Source of the DNA: Clostridium sp. Cult3
Lineage (GTDB): Bacteria; Bacillota; Clostridia; Tissierellales; Tepidimicrobiaceae
Assembly (NCBI RefSeq): GCF_021655115.1
Contig: NZ_PPXY01000038.1
Location: forward strand, 1-64,000
Direction: 5' to 3'
DNA length: 64,000 bases
Shown here one piece after another: positions 1-7,942 of this stretch (the first letter of the stretch is position 1; each line of letters begins with the position of its first letter). Both the position numbers and the translations under genes were made by a program. The notes beneath the pieces are model-generated. The model was not told where the DNA came from. It ran no database searches and worked only from the letters and a program-made list of their open reading frames with translations.

Positions 1-78
1 ATAACATGGCTTGGGGCACTTCTTGGAGGGATAATGGGTATACTCATGCCTTTCTTAACCATGCTTTCAGCAAGTTGA
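1..78 (+). CDS. C-terminal end of an unidentified membrane protein (partial)
   Basis: Frame 1 is open from the first base to a TGA at 76-78 and encodes 25 residues, mostly hydrophobic and glycine-rich (WLGALLGGIMGILMPFLTM). This looks like the last transmembrane helix of an integral membrane protein that begins before the window. The fragment is too short to assign a family. The 260 bases between it and the next gene are AT-rich and show nothing I can support beyond the ribosome binding site of the pirin gene. Confidence 0.5.
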   Translation: MTWLGALLGGIMGILMPFLTMLSAS

Positions 79-338
79 TAGGGTATGTAAATTAGTATAT
101 CCTTGACATCAACTATATCTAATAAAGGAAAAAATACTTGATAAATGTCATGGGACTAATGATAGATAAAGAGCAGATCAAGACAAACGGACATTTGTTA
201 GATACAAAGATAGATATACTTGTGAAATATCAAAATACAATCTAGACAATAGTTTAATATTATTCTTCTAATAGGGTATAAGGATATTGATAGTGGGTAA
301 CAAATTAGTTATTAAATAAAATTAGGAGGAATAATATA

Positions 339-1355
339 GTGACAAATCCAATAGTAAAAATAGAAAAATTAGATTTTATGTTTGAAACGGAGAATCCTTT
401 CCTATTCTGTGCCCATCACAAAGATGCTTATCCAAAGGGAAATGATGAATTAGGGCCACCTGCTTCAGCTTTATTAGGGAGAAATATTGGTAATGATTTT
501 GAAATAAAAGACGGATGGAGAATGTACCATGGCAAAAAAGTGCCTGGTTTTCCAGCTCATCCCCATAGAGGGTTTGAAACTGTAACTATTGTTTTAGAAG
601 GTTTCGTAGATCATTCTGATTCCCATGGAGCTTATGGAAGATATGGAAATGGAGATGTACAATGGATGACTGCTGGAAGTGGCTTACAGCACTCTGAAAT
701 GTTTCCATTAGTATATAAGGATAAGGACAATCCATTACATTTGTTTCAGGTTTGGTTAAACCTCCCTAAAAAGGATAAATTCACAAAACCCTATTATAAA
801 ATGCTATGGGCAGAGGATATACCAGTTATAGAGGAGATTGATTCAAATGGTAAAAAGGCTAATATAAGGCTTATTGCAGGAAAGTATAAAGAGGTTGAAA
901 GTTTAGATCCAGCACCTGCATCTTGGGCAAATGATGATAAAAACAATGTAAATATTTGGTTGATAAAAATGGAACCAGAAGCAGTATTTAATATACCAGC
1001 AGTGTCTAGTACTATTACTAGAAATTTATATTATTATGAAGGAGATAATATTGAAATCGGTAATACTACTATAGATTTTAATAATAGAATAAAGTTACAA
1101 GGGGACCAAGATGTAAGCATAAAAAATGGAAATGAGGAAAGCAATTTTCTTCTTCTAGAAGGAGAACCTATTGATGAACCAGTTGTAGCCCGTGGACCTT
1201 TTGTTATGAATACTATGGAAGAAATTAGAGAAGCTTATATGGATTTTCAGGAAACTGGTTTTGGTGGCTGGCCTTGGGAACGTACAGACCCAGTACATTC
1301 CAATGAAGAAACAAGATTTGCCAAATATTCTGATGGAACTTATGAAAAAAGATAA
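339..1355 (+). CDS. Pirin family protein
   Basis: 338-residue bicupin of the pirin family. The N-terminal half carries the pirin signature: PAHPHRGFETVTIVLEGFVDHSDSHG followed by GDVQWMTAGSGLQHSEM. These supply the metal-binding His/His/His/Glu set of the N-terminal cupin. Pirins bind Fe or Ni, and some have quercetinase activity or act as redox-sensing cofactors; the substrate here cannot be read from sequence. The start is GTG at 339, 9 bases after an AGGAGGA box. The gene appears monocistronic and is followed by a REP-like palindrome and a terminator. At 338 residues it is longer than the common ~230-300 residue pirins, mainly through a longer C-terminal part. Confidence 0.85.
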   Translation: MTNPIVKIEKLDFMFETENPFLFCAHHKDAYPKGNDELGPPASALLGRNIGNDFEIKDGWRMYHGKKVPGFPAHPHRGFETVTIVLEGFVDHSDSHGAYGRYGNGDVQWMTAGSGLQHSEMFPLVYKDKDNPLHLFQVWLNLPKKDKFTKPYYKMLWAEDIPVIEEIDSNGKKANIRLIAGKYKEVESLDPAPASWANDDKNNVNIWLIKMEPEAVFNIPAVSSTITRNLYYYEGDNIEIGNTTIDFNNRIKLQGDQDVSIKNGNEESNFLLLEGEPIDEPVVARGPFVMNTMEEIREAYMDFQETGFGGWPWERTDPVHSNEETRFAKYSDGTYEKR

Positions 1356-1356
1356 A

Positions 1357-1382
1357 TGCACCAGGGACAGTTCCCTTCGCAG
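1357..1382. repeat. REP-like palindrome, upstream of RAYT
   Basis: The sequence TGCACCAGGGACAGTTCCC followed by TTCGCA starts immediately after the pirin stop codon. The reverse complement of the two tandem units at 2379-2438 begins TGCACCGGGGACAGTTC, so the same element occurs in inverted orientation on both sides of the RAYT gene. It contains nested palindromes (GGGACAGTTCCC and TGC...GCA). Confidence 0.7.
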
Positions 1383-1421
1383 TCCAATTTTTTCCAAGCT
1401 GTTATGACTAATTATTTTATT

Positions 1422-1469
1422 AATATAGGATAGTTTTCTATGTAAAGGAAATTATCCTATATTATTTTT
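1422..1469 (+). terminator. Rho-independent terminator after pirin gene
   Basis: Inverted repeat AATATAGGATA (1422-1432) and TATCCTATATT (1453-1463), extendable by a few A-T pairs, followed by a T-rich tract. It fits the end of the pirin transcript. Confidence 0.7.
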
Positions 1470-1580
1470 ATTATTTTCGTATATTTCTGAAAATTTATTG
1501 ACTATTAATAAGATATATAATATTTTATTAATAGGAATATGAGAACGAATTTAACAAAAATAAATACAGGAAGTGATAAT

Positions 1581-2363
1581 ATGGCTAGAGTAGCTAGACT
1601 TGTTAGTGATTCAGGATATTATCATGTAATGGCCAGGGGTAATAATAAGGAAATGATATTTAAAAATACTTCAGAGAAGCAGTATTATTTAGATGAATTA
1701 AAACTAGCAATAGAAGAAGGAAGTCTTATATTATTATCTTATTGTATAATGGATAATCACATCCATCTCTTAATTAATTCCGATATTGATTCAATGGCAG
1801 ATGCATTTAGAAGAATTCATTTGAAATTTGCTTTAAGATATAATAAAAAATATAATCAGGTAGGCCATGTATTTCAAGGCAGATATAAAAGCGAAGTGAT
1901 AAATACAGATCAATATTTACTTAGTGCTATAAGATATATACATGATAATCCTGTAAAAGCTGAAATAGTATTGAAGGCTGAAAATTACAAATGGAGTAGT
2001 TATAGGGATTATCTAAATGGTGGGAATAGTTTAGTTGATTCTAATGAAAAAGAAATGATAATGAACATGTTTGGAGGATCCATTGATCAATTTCAACGAT
2101 TTCATTTAAAAGATGATATGCTGGAGTTTTTAGAGATTAAAGAGGATTTAGAAAGGGAACGAGAAATTAAGGCTAAAAAAATTTTAAAAGCCTATTGCGA
2201 TAAATATAAAGTAAAAGATATAAAACAATTATGTAATAATCAGGATGCTATAGATGAGATAGTTATTGATTTATTGCAATTAAGTAAGTTATCCCATAGG
2301 AGAGTAGCTGATTTATTAGGTATAAATAGAGGAATTGTTCATAATATTGCCAAAAAAATATGA
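1581..2363 (+). CDS. REP-associated tyrosine transposase (RAYT, Y1_Tnp/TnpA_REP)
   Basis: 260-residue protein from ATG 1581, chosen over an upstream in-frame ATG at 1539 because AGGAAGTG lies just before it and the family normally starts MARxAR. The N-terminal Y1_Tnp domain has MARGNNKEMIF, the HUH metal motif in YCIMDNHIHLL, GHVFQGRYKS, and the catalytic tyrosine region (SAIRYIHDNPVKA). A C-terminal segment of ~90 residues resembles a DnaA/HTH-type DNA-binding domain (SHRRVADLLGINRGIVHNIAKKI). Family members nick single-stranded REP palindromes and are usually single-copy domesticated genes rather than mobile ones. The inverted REP-like repeats on both sides fit that role. It appears intact. 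Confidence 0.85.
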   Translation: MARVARLVSDSGYYHVMARGNNKEMIFKNTSEKQYYLDELKLAIEEGSLILLSYCIMDNHIHLLINSDIDSMADAFRRIHLKFALRYNKKYNQVGHVFQGRYKSEVINTDQYLLSAIRYIHDNPVKAEIVLKAENYKWSSYRDYLNGGNSLVDSNEKEMIMNMFGGSIDQFQRFHLKDDMLEFLEIKEDLEREREIKAKKILKAYCDKYKVKDIKQLCNNQDAIDEIVIDLLQLSKLSHRRVADLLGINRGIVHNIAKKI

Positions 2364-2378
2364 TTAATTGGAAATATA

Positions 2379-2438
2379 TGTACTGCACCAAGAACTGTCC
2401 CCGGTGCATGTACTGCACCAAGAACTGTCCCCGGTGCA
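2379..2438. repeat. Two perfect tandem 30-bp REP-like units downstream of RAYT
   Basis: The 30-base unit at 2379-2408 is repeated exactly at 2409-2438. Each unit has a palindromic frame TGCACC...GGTGCA around AAGAACTGTCCCC, and so can form a hairpin. The core matches, in reverse orientation, the element at 1357-1382 on the other side of the RAYT gene. The array lies between the RAYT stop and the end of the convergent spl gene, so it may also act as a transcription barrier. Confidence 0.85.
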
Positions 2439-2447
2439 TTTATGCAT

Positions 2448-3485
2448 TTATATAAAATATTCAATCTTTGCTCCTGGAAAATATTCTTCTGTTTTATTTA
2501 GAAAAAATTCCCTTAACTCATTTATTTCTTCTGGACTATAAATATATTTACCATAACCAAATTGTCCATATTTAAATTTCCTATCCTCTTCATTCATAGG
2601 AAGTTTGCTATTAGGGAAAACATTAAGTATATTGGATTTAGCCCTAAGAGTATAACGATGGGATATAAACTCAAAAGTTAAATCTTTAGGAGACCAATTT
2701 GCGGGCATGTTTTCATATAAATATTTGTCTAATAAAGCAAAAAGCTCTAAATATTCTTCTTCCCAGTTTTCAAATCTAAATATTGGAGCAATAATAAAAC
2801 CTATGGGATACCCTGCCTTTAACATTTTCGATGCTGCTATTACCCTGTCTAAAAGCTGAGGCGTTTTATGTTCAAAGTCTCTAATTGCCTTTTGGCAATT
2901 TAGACTAAATCTAAATCGGGTATGACTATTATGTTCTATATTTAAAAGGCTATCTATATTTGTAAATTTAGTTACAAATCGAAATCGTCCTAAAGGCTCC
3001 TTACCAAAGAATTCTATAGTTCTTTTAAGATTTCCAGTATACTTTTCCACAGGAACAGGATCTGATGTGGCAGCACCTTCAAATACAGTTATTTCTGGTG
3101 CTCTAGTTTCAATTATATTTTTTGTTATATCTAATATTTCTTCAATATTAACATATATTCTTAAGTAAGGTTTTGGTCCTAAAGTTGTAGATAAATAGCA
3201 GTACTCACACATACCAGGACAAGAAGTAGCTAGGGGAAGTTGATAATGGGCAGAAGGTTTACAAGTTTGAAAAGTCTTACCTCTTCTAACTCCAATGACT
3301 AAGGTCTCCTTTGCTTCCCTATAGGCTTCTGTAGGAGTATCTCCAGCTATACCAACAACTCTATTATGAGAAGTGGTAGGTTTTACTGGTATATTTGATT
3401 TTTTAAAGTAATCTACCAAATTTTTACCAATAGGATAGTCTAAAGCATCAGGTTCATAGAACACCTGCTTAGGAATGAAATCCAT
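2448..3485 (-). CDS. splB: Spore photoproduct lyase family radical SAM protein
   Basis: 345-residue SPL homologue, close to the usual ~340. SPL repairs the 5-thyminyl-5,6-dihydrothymine lesion in germinating-spore DNA using a [4Fe-4S] cluster and SAM. The radical SAM motif CPGMCEYC (CX3CX2C; C89, C93, C96 from this start) sits in a typical SPL context, KPSAHYQLPLATSC before it and YLSTTLGPKPYLRIYVNIEEIL after it. The C-terminal region (KFKYGQFGYGKYIYSPEE) is also typical. In Bacillus/Geobacillus SPL the segment reads FE-x-x-CTSD, with the cysteine acting as hydrogen donor; here it reads FEGAATSD, so that cysteine is alanine (A139). A cysteine occurs at C75 (TCKPSA). An in-frame TTG one codon upstream (3488) is an alternative start; a GGAGG box serves either. 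Confidence 0.85.
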   Translation of the reverse strand: MDFIPKQVFYEPDALDYPIGKNLVDYFKKSNIPVKPTTSHNRVVGIAGDTPTEAYREAKETLVIGVRRGKTFQTCKPSAHYQLPLATSCPGMCEYCYLSTTLGPKPYLRIYVNIEEILDITKNIIETRAPEITVFEGAATSDPVPVEKYTGNLKRTIEFFGKEPLGRFRFVTKFTNIDSLLNIEHNSHTRFRFSLNCQKAIRDFEHKTPQLLDRVIAASKMLKAGYPIGFIIAPIFRFENWEEEYLELFALLDKYLYENMPANWSPKDLTFEFISHRYTLRAKSNILNVFPNSKLPMNEEDRKFKYGQFGYGKYIYSPEEINELREFFLNKTEEYFPGAKIEYFI

Positions 3486-3609
3486 CAATATTATCTACCT
3501 CCAAAAATAAATTTCCTGGAAAACATAATACTAATCTAATATAGTAAATATATTTGTATATATTAAAATATCCAAATAAATATGTTAAAATACTACTAGA
3601 TGGTGGGAT

Positions 3610-4809
3610 ATGGAACATATTTATGAAATACTAGGAAAGGGTGGGGTTTTTATTTTGAATCCATTGAATTATGGTGACATATATAAATATCTAGAGGAAA
3701 ATCACATCATGATGGATTTGGAAGAAATAGATGACTTTAAAGATCTTTCTATTATGGATGACGATTTAGAAGGGAGACAAATATTTTTAGTTGGTGAGAA
3801 TCATGGAGTCTTGGCTAATGAGCAATTGAGGATGAAGTATTTAAAATACTTCAAACTCAAGACGAATTTTAAATACTATCTTTGGGAGCTGCCTTTCAGT
3901 GTTGCATTTTTTTTAAATAGATATTTGGAGACCGGAGATGAAAAAATACTTAGGGAAATCTATGAACCATTAAAGGGTACTTTTGCATGGAATAGGGAAG
4001 GTTTTAATCACTGGAAGGAGTTATACCAATTTAATACAAAATTACCCACTACAAGAAAAATAAAGATAATAGGTATAGATATAGAACATCAAATTGAAAA
4101 CGCCTTTAAATATATGCTTTATGTTCTTCCTGAAATTGATGATACCAAGGATATATTAAAAAAAATAAAAAAGCTTAGCAAGGATGCAAAGGGTGAAGAA
4201 ATAATAGAATTTTGTAAAGAGTTAAAAGGGGATATGGAAAAGAGGGATGGGTTTTACAAAAAACATCTTAAGGAAAATTATTATGGATTTGAAATAGTAA
4301 ATGACAATCTATTATCTAGATATAGGGTTTACCATGGAAACAATTTTAATGCTATTAGGGATAAGCAAATGTATGAAAATTTCATTAGAATTCATAATAG
4401 ATTACCAACAGGAAAATATTATGGACAATTAGGATTATCCCATGTATTTCAAAGGGGAACTCCTTATGTTAGATGGTTTGGTTCAGCTTTGATATCCAAT
4501 GAATCCATGTTTCAAGATAAGGTTTTATCAATAGTTTATGTTTACGATAATTGCGAATATTTATATCCAACGGATTTAAGGGATTATCAAGGTGTTATGA
4601 CTACTTTGGATTTAAAACTAGATATGTTAAAAAAATACGCTAAAGGTGAATGTACTCTTTTCAAGCTAAATGGCAATGATTCTCCATTTGATAAAAAACT
4701 ACTATGGCCTATTGTACATAAGATACCAGAAGGAGGCGTTACTACAGATTATTTTCAATATATCATATTGATTAGGAATTCCAAAGCTTTGACATCACTG
4801 AAGAAATAA
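3610..4809 (+). CDS. EreA/ChaN-fold hypothetical protein
   Basis: 399-residue protein, not recognised to family level. Visible motifs fit the erythromycin esterase/ChaN/TIKI fold: FLVGENHG (residues 59-66, Glu-x-His), LWELP (91-95) with a second glutamate, GIDIEH (155-160), and a late LGLSHVFQRG histidine. These are the positions that usually supply the metal or catalytic residues. There is no signal peptide, so it is probably cytosolic. A GGTGGG box lies unusually close (about 3 bases) to the ATG. It stands alone between spl (opposite strand) and threonine aldolase. The substrate is unknown; macrolide esterase activity should not be assumed. Confidence 0.5.
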   Translation: MEHIYEILGKGGVFILNPLNYGDIYKYLEENHIMMDLEEIDDFKDLSIMDDDLEGRQIFLVGENHGVLANEQLRMKYLKYFKLKTNFKYYLWELPFSVAFFLNRYLETGDEKILREIYEPLKGTFAWNREGFNHWKELYQFNTKLPTTRKIKIIGIDIEHQIENAFKYMLYVLPEIDDTKDILKKIKKLSKDAKGEEIIEFCKELKGDMEKRDGFYKKHLKENYYGFEIVNDNLLSRYRVYHGNNFNAIRDKQMYENFIRIHNRLPTGKYYGQLGLSHVFQRGTPYVRWFGSALISNESMFQDKVLSIVYVYDNCEYLYPTDLRDYQGVMTTLDLKLDMLKKYAKGECTLFKLNGNDSPFDKKLLWPIVHKIPEGGVTTDYFQYIILIRNSKALTSLKK

Positions 4810-4878
4810 AATCGATTAGCCAATGGATAAACTAAATATAACAAAACAACTTGGATTTATTTAGGGGGGAGAATTTTA

Positions 4879-6099
4879 ATGAAAATGTTTTTAAGCGATA
4901 ATAATTCAGGAGTCCATCCAAGGATTATAGAAGCTGTAAATAACTGTAATTTTGAACATGAGTCTTCTTATGGTGAGGATAGATATACTAAACGAGCTAA
5001 AGAACTATTTAGAGAAGTATTTCAAAAAGATGTGGATGTCTATTTTGTAACCAATGGTACTGCCGCTAATGTAGTTGGTTTAAGTGGTATTTTGAACCCC
5101 TTTGAAGCTGTTATATGCGCTGATACCGCTCATATCAATGTAGATGAATGTGGAGCATTAGAAAGATTTGGGGGAAATAAGATACTATGTGTGCCCAATA
5201 GAAGGGGGAAGTTGGAAATTCATGATGTAAAAAAGTACCTTAATTCCATAGAGGATGAGCATCAAGTACAGCCAAAAGTCATATCCATATCCCAGATAAC
5301 CGAGTTGGGAACAGTCTATTCTCTTGAAGAAATAAAGGAGTTAGCAGACTTTGCCCATGCCAATGATATGTTTTTACATGTAGATGGTGCCAGGATATCC
5401 AATGGAGTGGTGGCCCTTGACTCTAGCTTCAAAGAGATGATAACCGACACTGGTGTGGATTTGTTATCCTTTGGAGGTACAAAAAATGGGATGATGATAG
5501 GAGAGGCAATTGTTTCTTTTAATAAAGAAATATCTAAGAATTTCAAATATATTAGAAAACAAGGAATGCAATTAATATCTAAAATGCGTTTTGTTTCAGC
5601 TCAATTTATACCCTATTTGGAGGAAGAAATTTGGAAGGAAAATGCTATCAACTCCAACAATAAGGCAAGGTTTATAAAAGAGGAATTGGAGAAGTTTTCC
5701 CAAGTGGAGATTATCAATGAATCATTAGGCAATATATTGTTCGTTAAAATTCCAAGGAGTTGGAATGAACCCTTGCAGAGAAAATATCCTTTGTATGTAA
5801 CTGATGAAAGGGAGAATATAATAAGAATAGTGACTTCCTTTGATACTACTGAGGAAGATGTAAGGGATTTTATTGATTATATTGGAGAAATTAGACAAAG
5901 TGAAACGTCATTCCATAGAATAATAGCTGAACAGGGCATATGTCCCATCTGTGGCAAGAGGAATAATTGTCAAAGGAATGAGGAAGAATGTTGGTGTTAT
6001 AATATGGAAATTCCTAAATATATTTTGGAATTGGTCCCTGAGGATAAAAAAGGCAAAGCATGTATATGCAAAGCTTGTATAGAAAAGTATAGTAAATGA
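4879..6099 (+). CDS. Low-specificity threonine aldolase with C-terminal cysteine-rich CWC-like tail
   Basis: 406 residues. The first ~345 form a fold-type I PLP enzyme of the beta-eliminating lyase/threonine aldolase family: VTNGTAANVVGL, LHVDGARISNGVVAL and the PLP lysine in LSFGGTKNGMMIGEA. The reaction is L-threonine to glycine plus acetaldehyde. After residue ~350 there is an added ~55-residue cysteine-rich tail with a CPICGKRNNC start, a central CWC and a CICKAC end, which resembles the small CWC (cysteine-rich) domain and is not part of ordinary threonine aldolases (~340 residues). The start is ATG 4879 after GGGGGGAG. Glycine produced here could feed the glycine reductase encoded at 34-40 kb. 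Confidence 0.85.
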   Translation: MKMFLSDNNSGVHPRIIEAVNNCNFEHESSYGEDRYTKRAKELFREVFQKDVDVYFVTNGTAANVVGLSGILNPFEAVICADTAHINVDECGALERFGGNKILCVPNRRGKLEIHDVKKYLNSIEDEHQVQPKVISISQITELGTVYSLEEIKELADFAHANDMFLHVDGARISNGVVALDSSFKEMITDTGVDLLSFGGTKNGMMIGEAIVSFNKEISKNFKYIRKQGMQLISKMRFVSAQFIPYLEEEIWKENAINSNNKARFIKEELEKFSQVEIINESLGNILFVKIPRSWNEPLQRKYPLYVTDERENIIRIVTSFDTTEEDVRDFIDYIGEIRQSETSFHRIIAEQGICPICGKRNNCQRNEEECWCYNMEIPKYILELVPEDKKGKACICKACIEKYSK

Positions 6100-6229
6100 G
6101 GTCAAGCTATATACAATGGATTATTTAGTTTATCTATATAAGTGAATTAATAGATTATTATATTCAAGTAATTGAATATTTGTCTAATTCTCAAAATTTT
6201 AGCCATGATATTTTAAAGGAGGGATTAAG

Positions 6230-6751
6230 ATGAAAGCATTATTGATAATCGATATGCTAGAAGATTTTATTGATGAGGAGGGGAGACTTACCACTGGACC
6301 AGCAGGGAAAAAAATAGTGGAATTTATCCAAGAAAAAACCGATGAATTTAGAAAAAAAGGTTATCCCATTATTTATATATGCGATAATCATGAAGAAGAT
6401 GATAGGGAATTCGATATGTTTCCACCTCATTGTATAGCAGGTACAGAAGGCAGCCAGATTATCCAACAACTTGAGGTGAAAGATGGGGACAAGATTATTA
6501 AGAAAAGGAGATATAGTGCCTTTTATGGTACGGATTTAGATCTATATTTGAGAGAAAAAGGAATAGAGGAAATATATCTAGTAGGGGTATGTACCAATAT
6601 ATGTGTATTATATACTGCAGCTGATGCCAGAAATTTAGGATATAAAGTTAATGTATATAGGGATGGGGTAGCATCTTTTGATGAAGAAGCTCATGAATTT
6701 GCACTAAAGGAAATGGAAAGTACCTTAGGATGTAATATAATATTAAACTAA
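6230..6751 (+). CDS. pncA: Nicotinamidase / cysteine hydrolase (isochorismatase superfamily)
   Basis: 173 residues. Catalytic triad positions are visible: D8 (LLIIDMLEDF), a lysine in KKRRYSAF (residues 91-92 region), and C125 in VGVCTNICV. The metal-binding set typical of nicotinamidase is present as CDNH (D52, H54) and PPHCIAGTEG (H67). The PPHxIxGTEG and RYSAFxGTDL blocks match Bacillus PncA. The product would convert nicotinamide to nicotinate for NAD salvage. The ATG follows a strong AAAGGAGGG. The gene is monocistronic and followed by a hairpin. Confidence 0.8.
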   Translation: MKALLIIDMLEDFIDEEGRLTTGPAGKKIVEFIQEKTDEFRKKGYPIIYICDNHEEDDREFDMFPPHCIAGTEGSQIIQQLEVKDGDKIIKKRRYSAFYGTDLDLYLREKGIEEIYLVGVCTNICVLYTAADARNLGYKVNVYRDGVASFDEEAHEFALKEMESTLGCNIILN

Positions 6752-6774
6752 GCCCATCCTAAGGAATTGAAAGA

Positions 6775-6827
6775 AATGTCATTCTGAGCCTAAGGTGAGA
6801 AACTTGGTCTCCGTATGACATTTTTTT
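6775..6827. repeat. Palindromic intergenic element; probable terminator after pncA
   Basis: AAATGTCAT (6775-6783) pairs with ATGACATTT (6815-6823), followed by a run of T. Inside the arms, TGTCATTCTGAGCC on the + strand resembles the start of the reverse complement (TGTCATACGGAGACC), so the element is an inverted pair of one motif. A related TGTCATCCTGAGTC occurs at 62851-62864. Confidence 0.6.
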
Positions 6828-7013
6828 AAAACCCCTTATAATAATCATCAAAGTATGATAGTCTATATAGTATATCAAATATTGGAAAGGGTAATAGCAT
6901 TGGGAGGACAAGGTTCAAAGATCATAGGGTCGTTATAGATAATGATAACTATATTCCTATTGACGAGATGTGAAAAAGAAAAAAATACATTGCCCTTGAA
7001 AGGAGAAGATAAT

Positions 7014-7619
7014 ATGGAATTGGAACAATTACAATTACCTGCAAAGGGAGAAGAGATAGCAGAAATAAAGATTAATTATGGGACTATCAAGGTAAGATTA
7101 TTTCCAGATATAGCACCAAAGGCAGTGGAAAATTTCAAAACCCACGCAAAAGATGGATATTATGATGGGGTAACCTTTCATAGGGTTATATCAAATTTTA
7201 TGATTCAAGGAGGAGATCCAGAAGGAACTGGTAGAGGTGGAGAAAGTATTTGGGGAGGACCTTTTGAAGATGAATTTGATATAAATTATCGCAATATTAG
7301 AGGTGCATTATCCATGGCTAATGCTGGCCCAAATACCAATGGCAGTCAATTTTTTATAGTTCAAGGGGATCAGGTTGACGAGGATATAATAGGGCAAATG
7401 AAAGGTTTAGGAGAAGAAAAAGGCTATCCTATAGCGGTAATTAAAGCCTATGAGGATTTGGGAGGAGCCTTTTGGTTAGATTTCAAACACACCGTATTTG
7501 GTCAGGTCTTTGAAGGTATGGATGTAGTAGATGAAATTGCAAGGGTTGAAACAGATCGCAGTGATAAGCCATTAGAACCTGTGATTATTGAAGAAGTTAG
7601 GATAGTAGAATTTAATTAA
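7014..7619 (+). CDS. Cyclophilin-type peptidyl-prolyl cis-trans isomerase
   Basis: 201 residues from ATG 7014, preceded by AAAGGAGAAG. The frame is open upstream to 6942, but that extension lacks a good ribosome site; it contains LLTRC, which is only faintly lipobox-like. The cyclophilin core is clear: FHRVISNFMIQGGDPEGTGRGG, SMANAGPNTNGSQFFIV, and HTVFGQVFEGMDVVDEIA. A ~25-residue insertion (DEDIIGQMKGLGEEKGYPIAVIKAYEDLGG) between beta strands is typical of clostridial PpiB proteins. It probably helps folding of proline-containing proteins in the cytosol. The next small gene follows after 17 bases and may be cotranscribed. Confidence 0.88.
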   Translation: MELEQLQLPAKGEEIAEIKINYGTIKVRLFPDIAPKAVENFKTHAKDGYYDGVTFHRVISNFMIQGGDPEGTGRGGESIWGGPFEDEFDINYRNIRGALSMANAGPNTNGSQFFIVQGDQVDEDIIGQMKGLGEEKGYPIAVIKAYEDLGGAFWLDFKHTVFGQVFEGMDVVDEIARVETDRSDKPLEPVIIEEVRIVEFN

Positions 7620-7636
7620 TTGATTGGAGGAGAAAG

Positions 7637-7900
7637 ATGAATATGGCAGCGGCTTATGGTTTTATTGGAATACTTTCAGTTATTCTAGGTTTAGCAAAGG
7701 AGATAATCACTATATTTTTACTAGTTAAGGGGATACAGGTAGCAAATATATACATCAAAAAGAACAGGGGAGAAAAGGTAGAAAAACCATCACAAGATGA
7801 AACAGAGGATTCTTTAGAACATGATAATAATGACAAGATGGAAACCCAATTGCGAGATAAAATAGAGAAACAAGTGGACGATGATAAAAAGAATAAGTAG
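7637..7900 (+). CDS. Small membrane-anchored hypothetical protein
   Basis: 87 residues. One N-terminal transmembrane segment (about residues 8-30, GFIGILSVILGLAKEIITIFLLVKG) is followed by a short basic stretch and a highly charged Asp/Glu/Lys tail that is probably disordered. The ATG at 7637 has a good TTGGAGGAG box. It sits 17 bases after the cyclophilin gene. I recognise no family. Confidence 0.65.
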   Translation: MNMAAAYGFIGILSVILGLAKEIITIFLLVKGIQVANIYIKKNRGEKVEKPSQDETEDSLEHDNNDKMETQLRDKIEKQVDDDKKNK

Positions 7901-7908
7901 CATTAGTG

Positions 7909-7942
7909 GAAGGGTGTATCTATTGTATTAGATATATCCTTC
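7909..7942. terminator. Hairpin between convergent genes
   Basis: GAAGGGTGTATCT (7909-7921) can pair with AGATATATCCTTC (7930-7942), with one G-U pair. It lies between the small membrane gene (+) and the 3' end of the patatin gene (-) and overlaps the latter's stop. There is no strong T-run, so termination is inferred from position. Confidence 0.5.

Noticed and set aside
2379-2438. Tandem 30-bp repeat as a CRISPR array
   Set aside because: The two copies are directly adjacent with no spacer, there are only two, and no cas genes are near. They match the inverted element on the other side of the RAYT gene.
3488-3600. Promoters for the divergent spl and EreA-like genes
   Set aside because: Several TATAAT-like strings occur in this AT-rich stretch, but none has a convincing -35 at 16-18 bases.
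5316-5546. Minus-strand frame inside the threonine aldolase gene
   Set aside because: Shadow frame with no ribosome site and no recognisable protein features. Many similar antisense frames in the window were dismissed for the same reason.
6942-7013. N-terminal lipoprotein signal on the cyclophilin (LLTRC)
   Set aside because: The hydrophobic stretch is only about seven residues and lacks a basic start, while a good ribosome site precedes ATG 7014.
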